64,000 nucleotides of DNA from JANLQX01 sp031423635 (GTDB lineage: Bacteria > Actinomycetota > Acidimicrobiia > Acidimicrobiales > JANYDT01), in the NCBI GenBank assembly GCA_031423635.1, contig JANPFX010000086.1, forward strand, positions 5,040-69,039, given 5' to 3'. Below the pieces are notes generated by a model. That model saw nothing but the letters and a program-made list of their open reading frames with translations, made no database searches and was not told the origin of the DNA. Below are positions 32,275 to 39,283 of this stretch, piece after piece. A program made the position numbers and the translations under genes. Position 1 is the stretch's first letter. Each line of letters opens with the position of its first letter.

Positions 32275-32280
32275 AGACTA
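32275..32280 (-). promoter_or_regulatory. -10 element of the riboswitch-gcvP transcript
   Basis: TAGTCT on the minus strand lies about 22 nt before the first aptamer, giving a start near 32268. A -35 was not convincing. Confidence 0.45.
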
Positions 32281-32378
32281 ACCGGTGACGAACCCGGAGA
32301 GGGGCGCGCCGGTGGGCCGGGCCCGACGAACGGGGCGAAGCCATGGAGCTGCGGTGTGGCGACGCGCCGACTCATCAC

Positions 32379-32384
32379 TACGAT
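32379..32384 (+). promoter_or_regulatory. -10 element of the GNAT gene (leaderless)
   Basis: TACGAT is 6 nt before the GTG at 32391. It selects this start over an upstream ATG at 32343. Confidence 0.5.
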
Positions 32385-32390
32385 GCTGGC

Positions 32391-33047
32391 GTGAGTTCGG
32401 GGAGATGGCGTCAATCGCTGAATGAGCGGTTGACCCAGCTCGCCATGGGGCCCGAGGTGCTTACCCGCAGGATGCTGCTGCGCCCGCTTCGTCCGAGCGA
32501 CGCGCCGGCGTGGCAGGAGGTGCGCCGACGCTGCGAGAGCTGGCTCACCAAATGGGAGCCGGCGCGCCCGGTCGGGAGCGCAGATGCCGTGAGCAGCCGG
32601 CGGATCTTCGAGAACCGCTGCGAAGCCCGCGACCGTGAACGGGCAGCCGGGACTGCCGTCGGGTTCGCGATGCTCTACGACGGTCGTTTCGTCGGCGAAT
32701 GCAACCTCAACAACATCGCTCGTGGCGCAATGCAGAGCGCCACGATCGGCTACTGGATCGATGAGTCGGTCGCTGGGCTCGGTCTCACCGGTGAGGCCGT
32801 CGTCGGGGTGATGAGCCATGCGTTCGAGACGTTGGGGCTTCATCGGGTCGAGATCGCCATCGTTCCACGGAACCGAGCGTCGATCCGGGTCGTCGAGAAG
32901 CTCGGCCTCCGTGAGGAAGGCATTGCCCAGCGATTGATCGAGATCAACGGGGTGTGGGAGGACCATCGACGCTTTGCCATCACCGTCGAGGAATGGCACC
33001 AACGGGCGGCGGACTTCCGACGCGCCTATCTCGACGAGGCCGTCTGA
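32391..33047 (+). CDS. GNAT-family N-acetyltransferase (RimJ/RimL-like)
   Basis: The 218-residue protein matches ribosomal-protein-type N-acetyltransferases that acetylate N-terminal or side-chain amines with acetyl-CoA. LTRRMLLRPLRPSDAPAWQE starts the fold; ATIGYWIDESVAGLGLTGEA carries the acetyl-CoA-binding loop (a G-L-G-L-T-G-E variant of Q/RxxGxG/A); HAFETLGLHRVEIAIVPRNR and VEKLGLREEGIAQRLI are hallmarks of the RimJ subgroup. A rimJ-like gene is common near housekeeping loci in Actinomycetota. It ends 15 bp from the convergent 901-residue gene. The physiological substrate is unknown. Confidence 0.88.
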   Translation: MSSGRWRQSLNERLTQLAMGPEVLTRRMLLRPLRPSDAPAWQEVRRRCESWLTKWEPARPVGSADAVSSRRIFENRCEARDRERAAGTAVGFAMLYDGRFVGECNLNNIARGAMQSATIGYWIDESVAGLGLTGEAVVGVMSHAFETLGLHRVEIAIVPRNRASIRVVEKLGLREEGIAQRLIEINGVWEDHRRFAITVEEWHQRAADFRRAYLDEAV

Positions 33048-33051
33048 AGGG

Positions 33052-33072
33052 TCGCCGACGAGTCAGCGGCGA
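33052..33072. terminator. Short inverted repeat between convergent genes
   Basis: TCGCCG (33052-33057) and CGGCGA (33067-33072) span the 15-bp gap and the stop codon of the 901-residue gene. This is weak evidence for a small shared terminator. Confidence 0.3.
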
Positions 33073-35768
33073 TGCCAGCGCAGCGCCATCGCAACGGCCA
33101 CCACGGTAACGAGGCCGAACCCGACGGGCCCCACCACGACGTCGCTGATCAGCTTGACCGTCGAGGCCGAACCGAGCCGTCGTCCGGCGACGAATCGAAG
33201 AGCACCGATAGCGATCGCGACGACTCCGGTGGCTGCGGCCAGTCCGACGACGGGAGCCCAACGGCGAAGATGCGACCGGATCGCGAGGAAGCTCGGCAAC
33301 GTCAGCAGGACTGTTCCGACCGCAAGCGCGACCGGCCATGCGGACCCGGCTGATCCGAACGACTCGCCGATGCGGAGAAGACTCGCCTCGCGGCCGGTGT
33401 AACGGGTCGGGATCACCGGCTGGTCGCCGAGCAGGGTCAGGACGATCCGCACAATGGCGAATCCGACCAGCGCAGTCCCGATGGTCCCGGCGAATCCCGA
33501 GATCTCCGGTGCGACCCCTTCATCGATGACAGTGGTCGGCTCGAGTGGACGCGACGGGTATGGCCGGTCGGACGACGGACGCGTTGCGGTCGGCCGGCGT
33601 GAGCCCGGCGACCCGGCGGCGACCCCGGCCGGGCCCACCGGCGCGGCTCCAACCGAAGTCCGCGCGCGCTCCAGGCGTTGCGGAGGGCGGGTCCACGGGT
33701 CGTCCGCGGACGAGGCCGACGAGTTGGGTCGGTTCCCGGTCGCCGGGGTGGGCGCCGAACCGCCCGGTCGGGCCGCTCTGACGGGTGGTTGAGCCCAGGG
33801 GTCGACCTCGGGCACGGCGGTCTCGTCGGCCGCCGCGGCGCTGGCGACCACGTCGATGGTCGGAACGGCGTCAGGAGTCGATGTCGAGGCGGACGACGTC
33901 GGAGCGGCGACCTCGAGTTCTGGCTCCACCGTCATCAGGTCGCCACTCGCCGGAACGGCGTCCGTCACCGGCGCGTCGACGTCCGGACCGGTGGCCTCGG
34001 CGGTGTCTGGTGCAATGCCCGGGTCGGTTGCCATCCCCGCGGTGTCGAGGGTGTCGTCCGTAACCGTGGCTTCCGGAGCGGCCGTTTCCAGGAACGGGCG
34101 CGCCGTGTCGTTGTCGACCGTCGCCGACGGTGCAGCGGTGGTCGGTGCTGGCGCATCGTCGCGGGGTCGGGTCGGAAACGAGTCGTCCAGGTCGCCGTCG
34201 GAGCCGAACTCTGCCGCCAGCGCCGCCCACCGCCGGCTGGTGATCTTCGGCGTCGGCGCCGCGACAGGGCGGGCGGACGACGCATCGGCCGGTGCATTCC
34301 GAACGGCGGCGGGCGCGGTCTTGCCCGCGCCCTCGGCCATGCGTCGGGACGGGGCGGGTGAACGATCGCCCGAAGCGGCCTCGGTACCGACGAACGACTC
34401 CGCCGTCGGCTGGTGCACGGCGGACGAGGTTTCGCCCTGATCGTCGTGATCGTCGTCGGAGACCACCGAAACCGTGACGAATCGAGCCGGTGGTTGCTGG
34501 GGAGGAACCGGATCGGCGAAGCCGGGCAGCCGGACGCGTACCTCTTCAGCGGCAACGAAGGGGTCGGCCTTCGCGGCCTCCAGGTCGCGGACGAAGTCGG
34601 CCGCGGGGGCGAATGCGGAGTGCGATCCGTCGCGAACGGAACTCCCGGAATCCTCAACCTCGTCGGCAGGAGGGGGCGTCTCGAAGCCGGACGGCTCGTC
34701 GAGGTTCGGAGCCCACCCGGCGCGAGGCGCGGTCGCCGTCAGCGGCTCCTCGTCGAGGACGGTGAGGTCCTCGAGTTCGAGTTGTTCGGGCTCGAGCGCG
34801 TCGCTGAGCATCAGTTCGTCGTCTGAGGGGGTCCCCTGGGTGAGAGCGCTCGGGTTGTCGTCTTCGCCGGTCGGCTCAATGTGCGCATCGAACTCGGGTG
34901 GATCGAGCACCCCTTGCGCCGCGTCTCTCGGCCCCTCCGGGAGCGAGACGGACGGCTCCTCGATCTGATCCTTGGTCCCCGCATCGATGCCCGGGACAGT
35001 GGTGTCGGGCCCGGGCACGTCCGGCGACTTGGTCAGGAGTGGATCGAACGCCTCGACCGGTTCCCAGATCGGACTGAGTGGCTCGTCGACGGCAAGGTCC
35101 GACGGTTCGTCGTCGGAGGCGGGGATCGCCGCGACGTGACCGCCGAGTTGACCGTCGACAGCATCGTCGACGGCCTCGTCCTCGGCCGTGACGACATTGT
35201 CGTGGAGGGTCGATTCGTCGATCGCCAGGAGATCGGGATCCGTGGCCCAATCGGACGAGGGGTGATCGTTGGGGTCGGGGTCTGGCGCGTTTGTCTGCTT
35301 CCCGGCGGCATCTGCCACGGAGAAGGACAGTGGCTCGGTGGTGTCGCTGTCACCGGCACGCAGAGTCTCGAGACCGAGACCTCCGGGAACGAGCACGGTC
35401 GCCTCGGATTCCAGGGTCGCCTCAGTTTCGGCGCGGAGCGATCGCAAGCCTGTGGTGGCGGTGTCGGCCGGCCGGTTGGCATCGCCACCCCATCGTTTGG
35501 TGTTCCGGCGCGCCGCGGTCTCGAAATCGTCAGCCTCGGACTGCAGCCACGCGTCGACCGCCTCCGGTCGTGGCGCTGCGGCAGGCGGAACCGACGAGCG
35601 AGCCCCACCGTTGGTGAAGTCGTCGTCCCAGTCGTCCCACGCGCTGGCCGACCAGGGATCGTCGAACGCGTCGGCACCCTTGCGCTCGTCGGCGGTTGCC
35701 GCAGCGTCGCCACGATCGCGGCGGAACAACCCGCGACGGCGCTTCGGCGTGCCTTCGTCCGTAGTCAT
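33063..35768 (-). CDS. Large acidic, low-complexity protein with C-terminal membrane domain (unknown)
   Basis: I do not recognise this 901-residue protein. Residues 1-15 are basic (TPKRRRGLFRRDRG). Residues 16-740 are rich in Asp, Glu, Ala, Pro, Thr and Ser, with almost no hydrophobic runs and short recurring acidic tryptophan patches (SAWDDWDDDF, PWTRPPQRL, DPWAQPPVR), so they are likely disordered and cytoplasmic. Residues 755-900 hold about four membrane helices (TIGTALVGFAIVRIVLTLLG, VALAVGTVLLTLPSFLAI, VVGLAAATGVVAIAIGAL, GFGLVTVVAVAMAL). No enzyme motif is seen. The layout recalls Actinomycetota envelope or division scaffolds with a long flexible cytoplasmic arm, but that is a guess. 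TAGATT (35778-35783, minus) is 9 nt before the ATG. The long frame is single and unbroken despite high GC, which supports it being real. Confidence 0.78.
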   Translation of the reverse strand: MTTDEGTPKRRRGLFRRDRGDAAATADERKGADAFDDPWSASAWDDWDDDFTNGGARSSVPPAAAPRPEAVDAWLQSEADDFETAARRNTKRWGGDANRPADTATTGLRSLRAETEATLESEATVLVPGGLGLETLRAGDSDTTEPLSFSVADAAGKQTNAPDPDPNDHPSSDWATDPDLLAIDESTLHDNVVTAEDEAVDDAVDGQLGGHVAAIPASDDEPSDLAVDEPLSPIWEPVEAFDPLLTKSPDVPGPDTTVPGIDAGTKDQIEEPSVSLPEGPRDAAQGVLDPPEFDAHIEPTGEDDNPSALTQGTPSDDELMLSDALEPEQLELEDLTVLDEEPLTATAPRAGWAPNLDEPSGFETPPPADEVEDSGSSVRDGSHSAFAPAADFVRDLEAAKADPFVAAEEVRVRLPGFADPVPPQQPPARFVTVSVVSDDDHDDQGETSSAVHQPTAESFVGTEAASGDRSPAPSRRMAEGAGKTAPAAVRNAPADASSARPVAAPTPKITSRRWAALAAEFGSDGDLDDSFPTRPRDDAPAPTTAAPSATVDNDTARPFLETAAPEATVTDDTLDTAGMATDPGIAPDTAEATGPDVDAPVTDAVPASGDLMTVEPELEVAAPTSSASTSTPDAVPTIDVVASAAAADETAVPEVDPWAQPPVRAARPGGSAPTPATGNRPNSSASSADDPWTRPPQRLERARTSVGAAPVGPAGVAAGSPGSRRPTATRPSSDRPYPSRPLEPTTVIDEGVAPEISGFAGTIGTALVGFAIVRIVLTLLGDQPVIPTRYTGREASLLRIGESFGSAGSAWPVALAVGTVLLTLPSFLAIRSHLRRWAPVVGLAAATGVVAIAIGALRFVAGRRLGSASTVKLISDVVVGPVGFGLVTVVAVAMALRWHRR

Positions 35769-35777
35769 GACGGGACC

Positions 35778-35783
35778 AATCTA
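35778..35783 (-). promoter_or_regulatory. -10 element of the 901-residue protein gene
   Basis: TAGATT on the minus strand, 9 nt from the ATG at 35768; the spacing matches that of the parvulin lipoprotein gene. Confidence 0.45.
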
Positions 35784-35941
35784 GGTTCCATGGAGCCGGG
35801 GGTCGGGGACTTCGCCAGGCGTGCGGGTTCCCTCGAGTCGGTTGGGCGCTCGTTTCAGCGAGTCGCCGGCGTCGGCCCTGGCCAGCGCCTCACACGTGCG
35901 AGGTGGCGAAAGTGTCACAGGGGTGCCGCCACACTTCGTTC

Positions 35942-36313
35942 ATGTCCGTGTTGCACCCGATCCCTCGACCCCAGTCATCCGGTCCGCATCGCGGGGTGTC
36001 GTTTGCCGAGTTCGGGGATCTGGTCGCCGATCTCTCCCGGTGGGCACGTCGCCGGCACCTCCGCATGCCGGGAGTGCAGTCCCCGCCGCGGGTACCGGGC
36101 GCCGAGCGGGTGGTCCGGCGATTCGGCGGCGAGGTCCGAACCATTGCCGTCGCCGTTCGAGGTCGGGGTCGCGTCGATGTACTGGTCGACGTCGTCTCCG
36201 GCATTTTGCTGGCCAACGGTGTGGCGCGTCGCGATTGGCCACCGATGATCGACGACGCACGGGCTGCAGTCGAGGTTGGACCGGTCGGCCCCCGATTTCT
36301 CGACGCAGCGTAG
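35942..36313 (+). CDS. Small conserved-looking protein of unknown function
   Basis: The 123-residue product (MSVLHPIPRPQSSGPHRGVS at the start) is basic and has no signal or membrane segment. A predicted alpha/beta region covers VVRRFGGEVRTIAVAVRGRG and VDVLVDVVSGILLANG, ending WPPMIDDARAAVE. I cannot place it in a family. Support for coding: the stop is followed at once by the tRNA promoter, and CACACT (35930-35935) lies 6 nt before the ATG like the other leaderless genes. An in-frame ATG at 35903 would add 13 residues. It lies between the 901-residue gene (divergent) and tRNA-Leu. Confidence 0.55.
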   Translation: MSVLHPIPRPQSSGPHRGVSFAEFGDLVADLSRWARRRHLRMPGVQSPPRVPGAERVVRRFGGEVRTIAVAVRGRGRVDVLVDVVSGILLANGVARRDWPPMIDDARAAVEVGPVGPRFLDAA

Positions 36314-36316
36314 GCT
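36311..36316 (+). promoter_or_regulatory. -10 element of tRNA-Leu
   Basis: TAGGCT begins 19 nt before the mature tRNA and overlaps the stop codon of the preceding small gene. Confidence 0.45.
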
Positions 36317-36329
36317 GACGATCGTCGCC

Positions 36330-36412
36330 GCCCGGGTGGCGAAATGGCAGACGCAGGGCGCTTAAACCGCCCGGGTCGAAAGACCGTGCGGGTTCGACCC
36401 CCGCCCCGGGCA
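36330..36412 (+). tRNA. tRNA-Leu (anticodon UAA)
   Basis: The 83-nt sequence folds as a class II tRNA. The acceptor stem GCCCGGG pairs with CCCGGGC followed by discriminator A; the D-arm is TGGCGAAATGGCAGACGC. The anticodon stem GGGCG/CGCCC holds the loop CTTAAAC with anticodon TAA. A long variable arm contains GGGTCGAAAGACC, and the T-arm is GCGGGTTCGACCCCCGC. CCA is not encoded. The UAA anticodon reads the leucine codon UUA (and UUG by wobble), rare codons in a genome this rich in GC. Confidence 0.95.
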
Positions 36413-36424
36413 CCCGTCAGCGAC

Positions 36425-36440
36425 CGCCGTGGCTACGGCG
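36425..36440. terminator. Hairpin between tRNA-Leu and pdxA-like gene
   Basis: CGCCGT (36425-36430) and ACGGCG (36435-36440) form a perfect stem with loop GGCT overlapping the stop of the minus-strand gene. It could end both converging transcripts. Confidence 0.4.
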
Positions 36441-37416
36441 TGCCGACAAGCTTTCTCGCGTAGGCGAGCGCGTGGGTCAGCGAATCGGTGAACGCCGTTC
36501 CCTTCCAGGCGATGTCGAAGGCCGTGCCGTGGTCGACGCTGGTGCGAATGATCGGTAGCCCGATCGTCACGTTCACACCGGTGTCGAAGGCGAGCAGCTT
36601 CATCGGACCGTGCCCTTGGTCGTGATACATGCAAACGATGGCGTCGTAGCGTTGTTGGTGCACTGCGGCGAAGAACACCGTGTCGGCGGGATGAGGTCCG
36701 GACGCATCGATACCAGCCGCCTTCGCCGCCTCGATCGCCGGAGCGATGTGCTCGATGTCCTCGTCGCCGAAGAGTCCGTGCTCGCCGGCGTGGGGGTTGA
36801 GGCCGCACACGGCAATTCGCGGTCGATGGAGGAAACGCCGGAGCGTCGCGTCGGTCAGGCCGATGACATCGAGCACGCGCGGTACGCGCACCCGTTCGAT
36901 CGCTGTGCGAAGCGAGCAGTGGGTGCTCACGTGCGTCACGGCAAGAGGACCGTTCGTCAGCATCATGGTCACCTTCTCGGTCCCGCACAACGTTGCGATG
37001 AACTCGGTGTGTCCGACGAATCCAGGGTCGCTGCGCTGCGTCGCCTCCTTGTTCATCGGCATGGTCACGATCGCGCCGACCCGTCCGTCGAGGGCGTCGT
37101 GAGTGGCCCGCTCCACGTAGTCGCGGGCGGCGGCGCCACTTGCGGCGCTCAGGACTCCCGGCGTGAATTGGGCATCGGTGAGTCGGGCGAGGTCAACGAC
37201 CGCGAGACGTCCCGGCGTCCGATGGCCGGGCTCGTCGACGACCGCGACAGCGTCGGGCACACCGAGGAGTGCGGCCCCCGCCCGCAGCACACGGGCGTCG
37301 CCGTAGATCACCACGTCGTCGAGCCTGCCGCTCGCGAAGGAGCGCAAAACGATCTCGGGGCCAACGCCAGAGCTGTCGCCCATGGTGATCGCGATCGGTA
37401 GGTGTTCTCGGGTCAT
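36433..37416 (-). CDS. PdxA-family dehydrogenase, probably tetronate-type (PdxA2)
   Basis: PdxA oxidises 4-phosphohydroxy-L-threonine in pyridoxal phosphate synthesis; the PdxA2 group instead oxidises 4-phospho-D-threonate or -erythronate in sugar-acid catabolism. The 327 residues contain IAITMGDSSGVGPEIVLR at the start, metal-binding His in THVSTHCSLRTAIE, CGLNPHAGEHGLFGDED and the third site CMYHDQGHGPMKLL, with GLPIIRTSVDHGTAFDIAWK near the end. Its start overlaps the stop of the sugar-acid kinase gene (ATGA), and this kinase-dehydrogenase pair is the published DtnK-PdxA2 arrangement. Context therefore favours the catabolic role over vitamin B6 synthesis; no other B6 gene is in the window. 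Confidence 0.88.
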   Translation of the reverse strand: MTREHLPIAITMGDSSGVGPEIVLRSFASGRLDDVVIYGDARVLRAGAALLGVPDAVAVVDEPGHRTPGRLAVVDLARLTDAQFTPGVLSAASGAAARDYVERATHDALDGRVGAIVTMPMNKEATQRSDPGFVGHTEFIATLCGTEKVTMMLTNGPLAVTHVSTHCSLRTAIERVRVPRVLDVIGLTDATLRRFLHRPRIAVCGLNPHAGEHGLFGDEDIEHIAPAIEAAKAAGIDASGPHPADTVFFAAVHQQRYDAIVCMYHDQGHGPMKLLAFDTGVNVTIGLPIIRTSVDHGTAFDIAWKGTAFTDSLTHALAYARKLVGTP

Positions 37417-38573
37417 CGGCCCGGCTCGGTGACTCGCACCGTTCCATCATGGGCGACGACGAGGTCGGCGAGCGCGGCATCGTCGCCGAAAGCTCCGGGA
37501 CGGGTGACGAACACGGCACGGTGACGGTTCCCCCAAGCCGCCCCGGGGGCAAGAAGGCCGTGCACAACCATCGGTTCGTCGCCGAGCAGGGCCGAGGCCG
37601 TGTCGCCCCCGAGCACGATGATCGTGGCGTAGCGGCGCTGGGCGATGGCGCGCTGGGCGGCGTCGGCCAGCAGCACGGCCTGGCGCTGGGCGTCGTCGGC
37701 AGGGATGCCCGCCGCCTCCGGGACCGTTGTCGTGAGGCAGTCCACGGGCCGGCCCGGGAGTCTCGCGGTGCGCGTGTCGAGGAATGCGAGCTGGCGTCTC
37801 GCCGCCGGGTGGAGGCTGCCGCACACGACCAGCACCGGTCCGTCGAGCGGTAGGGAAGGCCGTGCTCGGGCGTCGGTACGACCGTGTCCGACGAGGCATC
37901 GAGCGGCCGCGGCGACGCTCGCCGCCGTTCCGGCGAACACCGCGTTCGGGTGATGGGCCCAGGCGTTGGCCAGCGCGGAGATGTCGGCGTCGGTCGTCGC
38001 GTCGCACACGGCGATCCCGCCGGAAGCGGCCTCGACCCACCGGAGCAGCTCGTCAGCCGAGCGAATCGACGCGACCCCGACGGCGCCGACTCCTCGCAGA
38101 TGCACGCCCGGGTCGCTCGACAGGACCGGCTGCCGGGGGTCCAGTCGCATCGGACCTTCCGAGACGGGGACCCCGTGGTCCATCACGATCCCGTCGCGGC
38201 ACGTCCTTCCGGCCGCTGGGAACGCCGGGACGACGATGATCGGCACGCCGTTTCTCCGCTGGGACGCGACGATCTCGGTGGCCCAGTTGCCCCGCAACGT
38301 CGAATCGATCTTGTGCGCTAAACGCGCACCGCCATCGATCGCGTCGACGGCCCGGCCGGCGATGCCCACTCGGTCGGCGGCCTCCGATCGGTCGAGATGG
38401 CGCGACCCGAGATCGAGCACGATCACCGCATCGCGGAGCCGCGACGCCCGCTCGACGCTCTGCCAGGCGATGACGGGAACGCTCCCGCATCCGAGTTCGG
38501 CACAGCCTCCGGCGGTCTCATTCGCGCCGGTGCGGTCGTCGGCCAGGACGACAAGTCTCGGCGCTACGGTCAC
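37413..38573 (-). CDS. Four-carbon acid sugar kinase (DUF1537 family)
   Basis: Members (DtnK, DenD-linked and OtnK types) phosphorylate D-threonate, D-erythronate or related acids with ATP. The 386 residues begin RLVVLADDRTGANETAGGCA, the substrate-binding domain start (usually DDxTGA). HKIDSTLRGNWATEIVA is the highly conserved K-x-D-S-T-x-R-G motif (about residue 88). The C-terminal nucleotide-binding domain has VLVVCGSLHPAARRQL, TIIVLGGDTASALLG (the GGDTA motif) and the glycine-rich end. The gene starts with GTG at 38573; TAGACC (38581-38586, minus) is 7 nt away. With the overlapping PdxA2-like gene it forms a two-step route: phosphorylation, then oxidation and decarboxylation to dihydroxyacetone phosphate. 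The substrate isomer cannot be read from sequence. Confidence 0.88.
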   Translation of the reverse strand: MTVAPRLVVLADDRTGANETAGGCAELGCGSVPVIAWQSVERASRLRDAVIVLDLGSRHLDRSEAADRVGIAGRAVDAIDGGARLAHKIDSTLRGNWATEIVASQRRNGVPIIVVPAFPAAGRTCRDGIVMDHGVPVSEGPMRLDPRQPVLSSDPGVHLRGVGAVGVASIRSADELLRWVEAASGGIAVCDATTDADISALANAWAHHPNAVFAGTAASVAAAARCLVGHGRTDARARPSLPLDGPVLVVCGSLHPAARRQLAFLDTRTARLPGRPVDCLTTTVPEAAGIPADDAQRQAVLLADAAQRAIAQRRYATIIVLGGDTASALLGDEPMVVHGLLAPGAAWGNRHRAVFVTRPGAFGDDAALADLVVAHDGTVRVTEPGR

Positions 38574-38580
38574 AACCTGC

Positions 38581-38586
38581 GGTCTA
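38581..38586 (-). promoter_or_regulatory. -10-like element of the sugar-acid kinase gene
   Basis: TAGACC on the minus strand is 7 nt from the GTG at 38573. The same hexamer precedes the ABC ATPase at 51580. Confidence 0.35.
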
Positions 38587-38662
38587 GCGCACCGAAGAGG
38601 ACGCGATGGCGAGGCGGGTTGTTCGGACTACCCGCGCCCGCGAATGCTCGGGTCGTGAGGAA

Positions 38663-38682
38663 CTTCGCGGCGATGCGCGAAG
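38663..38682 (-). terminator. Hairpin downstream of the 119-residue unknown gene
   Basis: CTTCGCG (38663-38669) and CGCGAAG (38676-38682) form a perfect 7-bp stem with a 6-nt loop, 17 nt past the stop at 38700 on the minus strand, followed by TTCC. Confidence 0.45.
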
Positions 38683-38699
38683 CGCACCGCAGAAGCGGA

Positions 38700-39059
38700 T
38701 CATGCCGCGAGGCTGCGGAGCTCGGGATCGATGAGGTGGATGAGCTCTTCGATCGTCGAAGCGGACCGGCGGACCGCCGTTTCGGCGTCGCTTGCGCCGA
38801 TCAGGTTCTTTGCCGCCCGCACGACGCGGCGCTCGAGGATGCGGCGTCGGCTCATGCCGAATCCGATCGTGGGGAGCGCGCTGGCGACGCCGCTCACCTC
38901 GTAGGCGAGGAGAGCCCCGTGCAGGGTGATGAGGTCGGCTCGGATCGCTATCGGCGATTCGTCGGTCAGGAGTTCGAGTTCGGTCACGACCGTCTCGAGG
39001 GCGCGGGCGACCTCGAGGGTTCCGATCGGCGCGTCGACAGTGGGAAGTGTGTTCTGCAT
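38700..39059 (-). CDS. Small helical protein of unknown function
   Basis: The 119-residue product is predicted all-helical with leucine-rich stretches (VARALETVVTELELLTDESP, IAIRADLITLHGALLAYEVS) and a C-terminal helix SASTIEELIHLIDPELRSLA. No signal, membrane segment or known motif is seen and I cannot assign a family. A hairpin follows the stop, and a CACCAT hexamer lies 6 nt upstream of the ATG on the minus strand, so expression as a single gene is plausible. It lies between the sugar-acid kinase and the divergent purine operon. Confidence 0.5.
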   Translation of the reverse strand: MQNTLPTVDAPIGTLEVARALETVVTELELLTDESPIAIRADLITLHGALLAYEVSGVASALPTIGFGMSRRRILERRVVRAAKNLIGASDAETAVRRSASTIEELIHLIDPELRSLAA

Positions 39060-39271
39060 GTACTCATGGTGACGGGAGGTTGTGAACGTCAGATGACGAG
39101 GAAGGGCTTCTGACCGATGTCACGCGAGCCAAACGTCACTCGACCGGTCAGCGAACGTGGCGCTCGTCACCGTTCGGTCACCCCGTGTGCGATATCGGCG
39201 GTCGGCCCACCCGGGGTGGTCTCCGTCGAGAAATTGCTCGTGGTGAAAGGAATGTCAACGAAGGACACACC

Positions 39272-39277
39272 TAGGGT
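39272..39277 (+). promoter_or_regulatory. -10 element of the purine operon (leaderless)
   Basis: TAGGGT is 6 nt before the GTG at 39284 and is the only promoter-like site at the head of the nine-gene run to 51382. No purine riboswitch was recognised in the 39060-39283 gap. Confidence 0.5.
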
Positions 39278-39283
39278 GTCGCG

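Noticed and set aside
34881..36248. 455-codon plus-strand frame antisense to the 901-residue gene
   Set aside because: No motifs. It crosses the promoter region of that gene and continues into the small gene in a different frame.
36433..37416. Assignment as the vitamin B6 enzyme PdxA proper
   Set aside because: The overlapping sugar-acid kinase and lack of other B6 genes favour the PdxA2 catabolic group, though sequence alone does not settle it.
39060..39283. Possible purine riboswitch before the purine operon
   Set aside because: No conserved purine or PRPP aptamer core was recognised, and the -10 lies only 6 nt before the start codon, leaving no leader to hold one.
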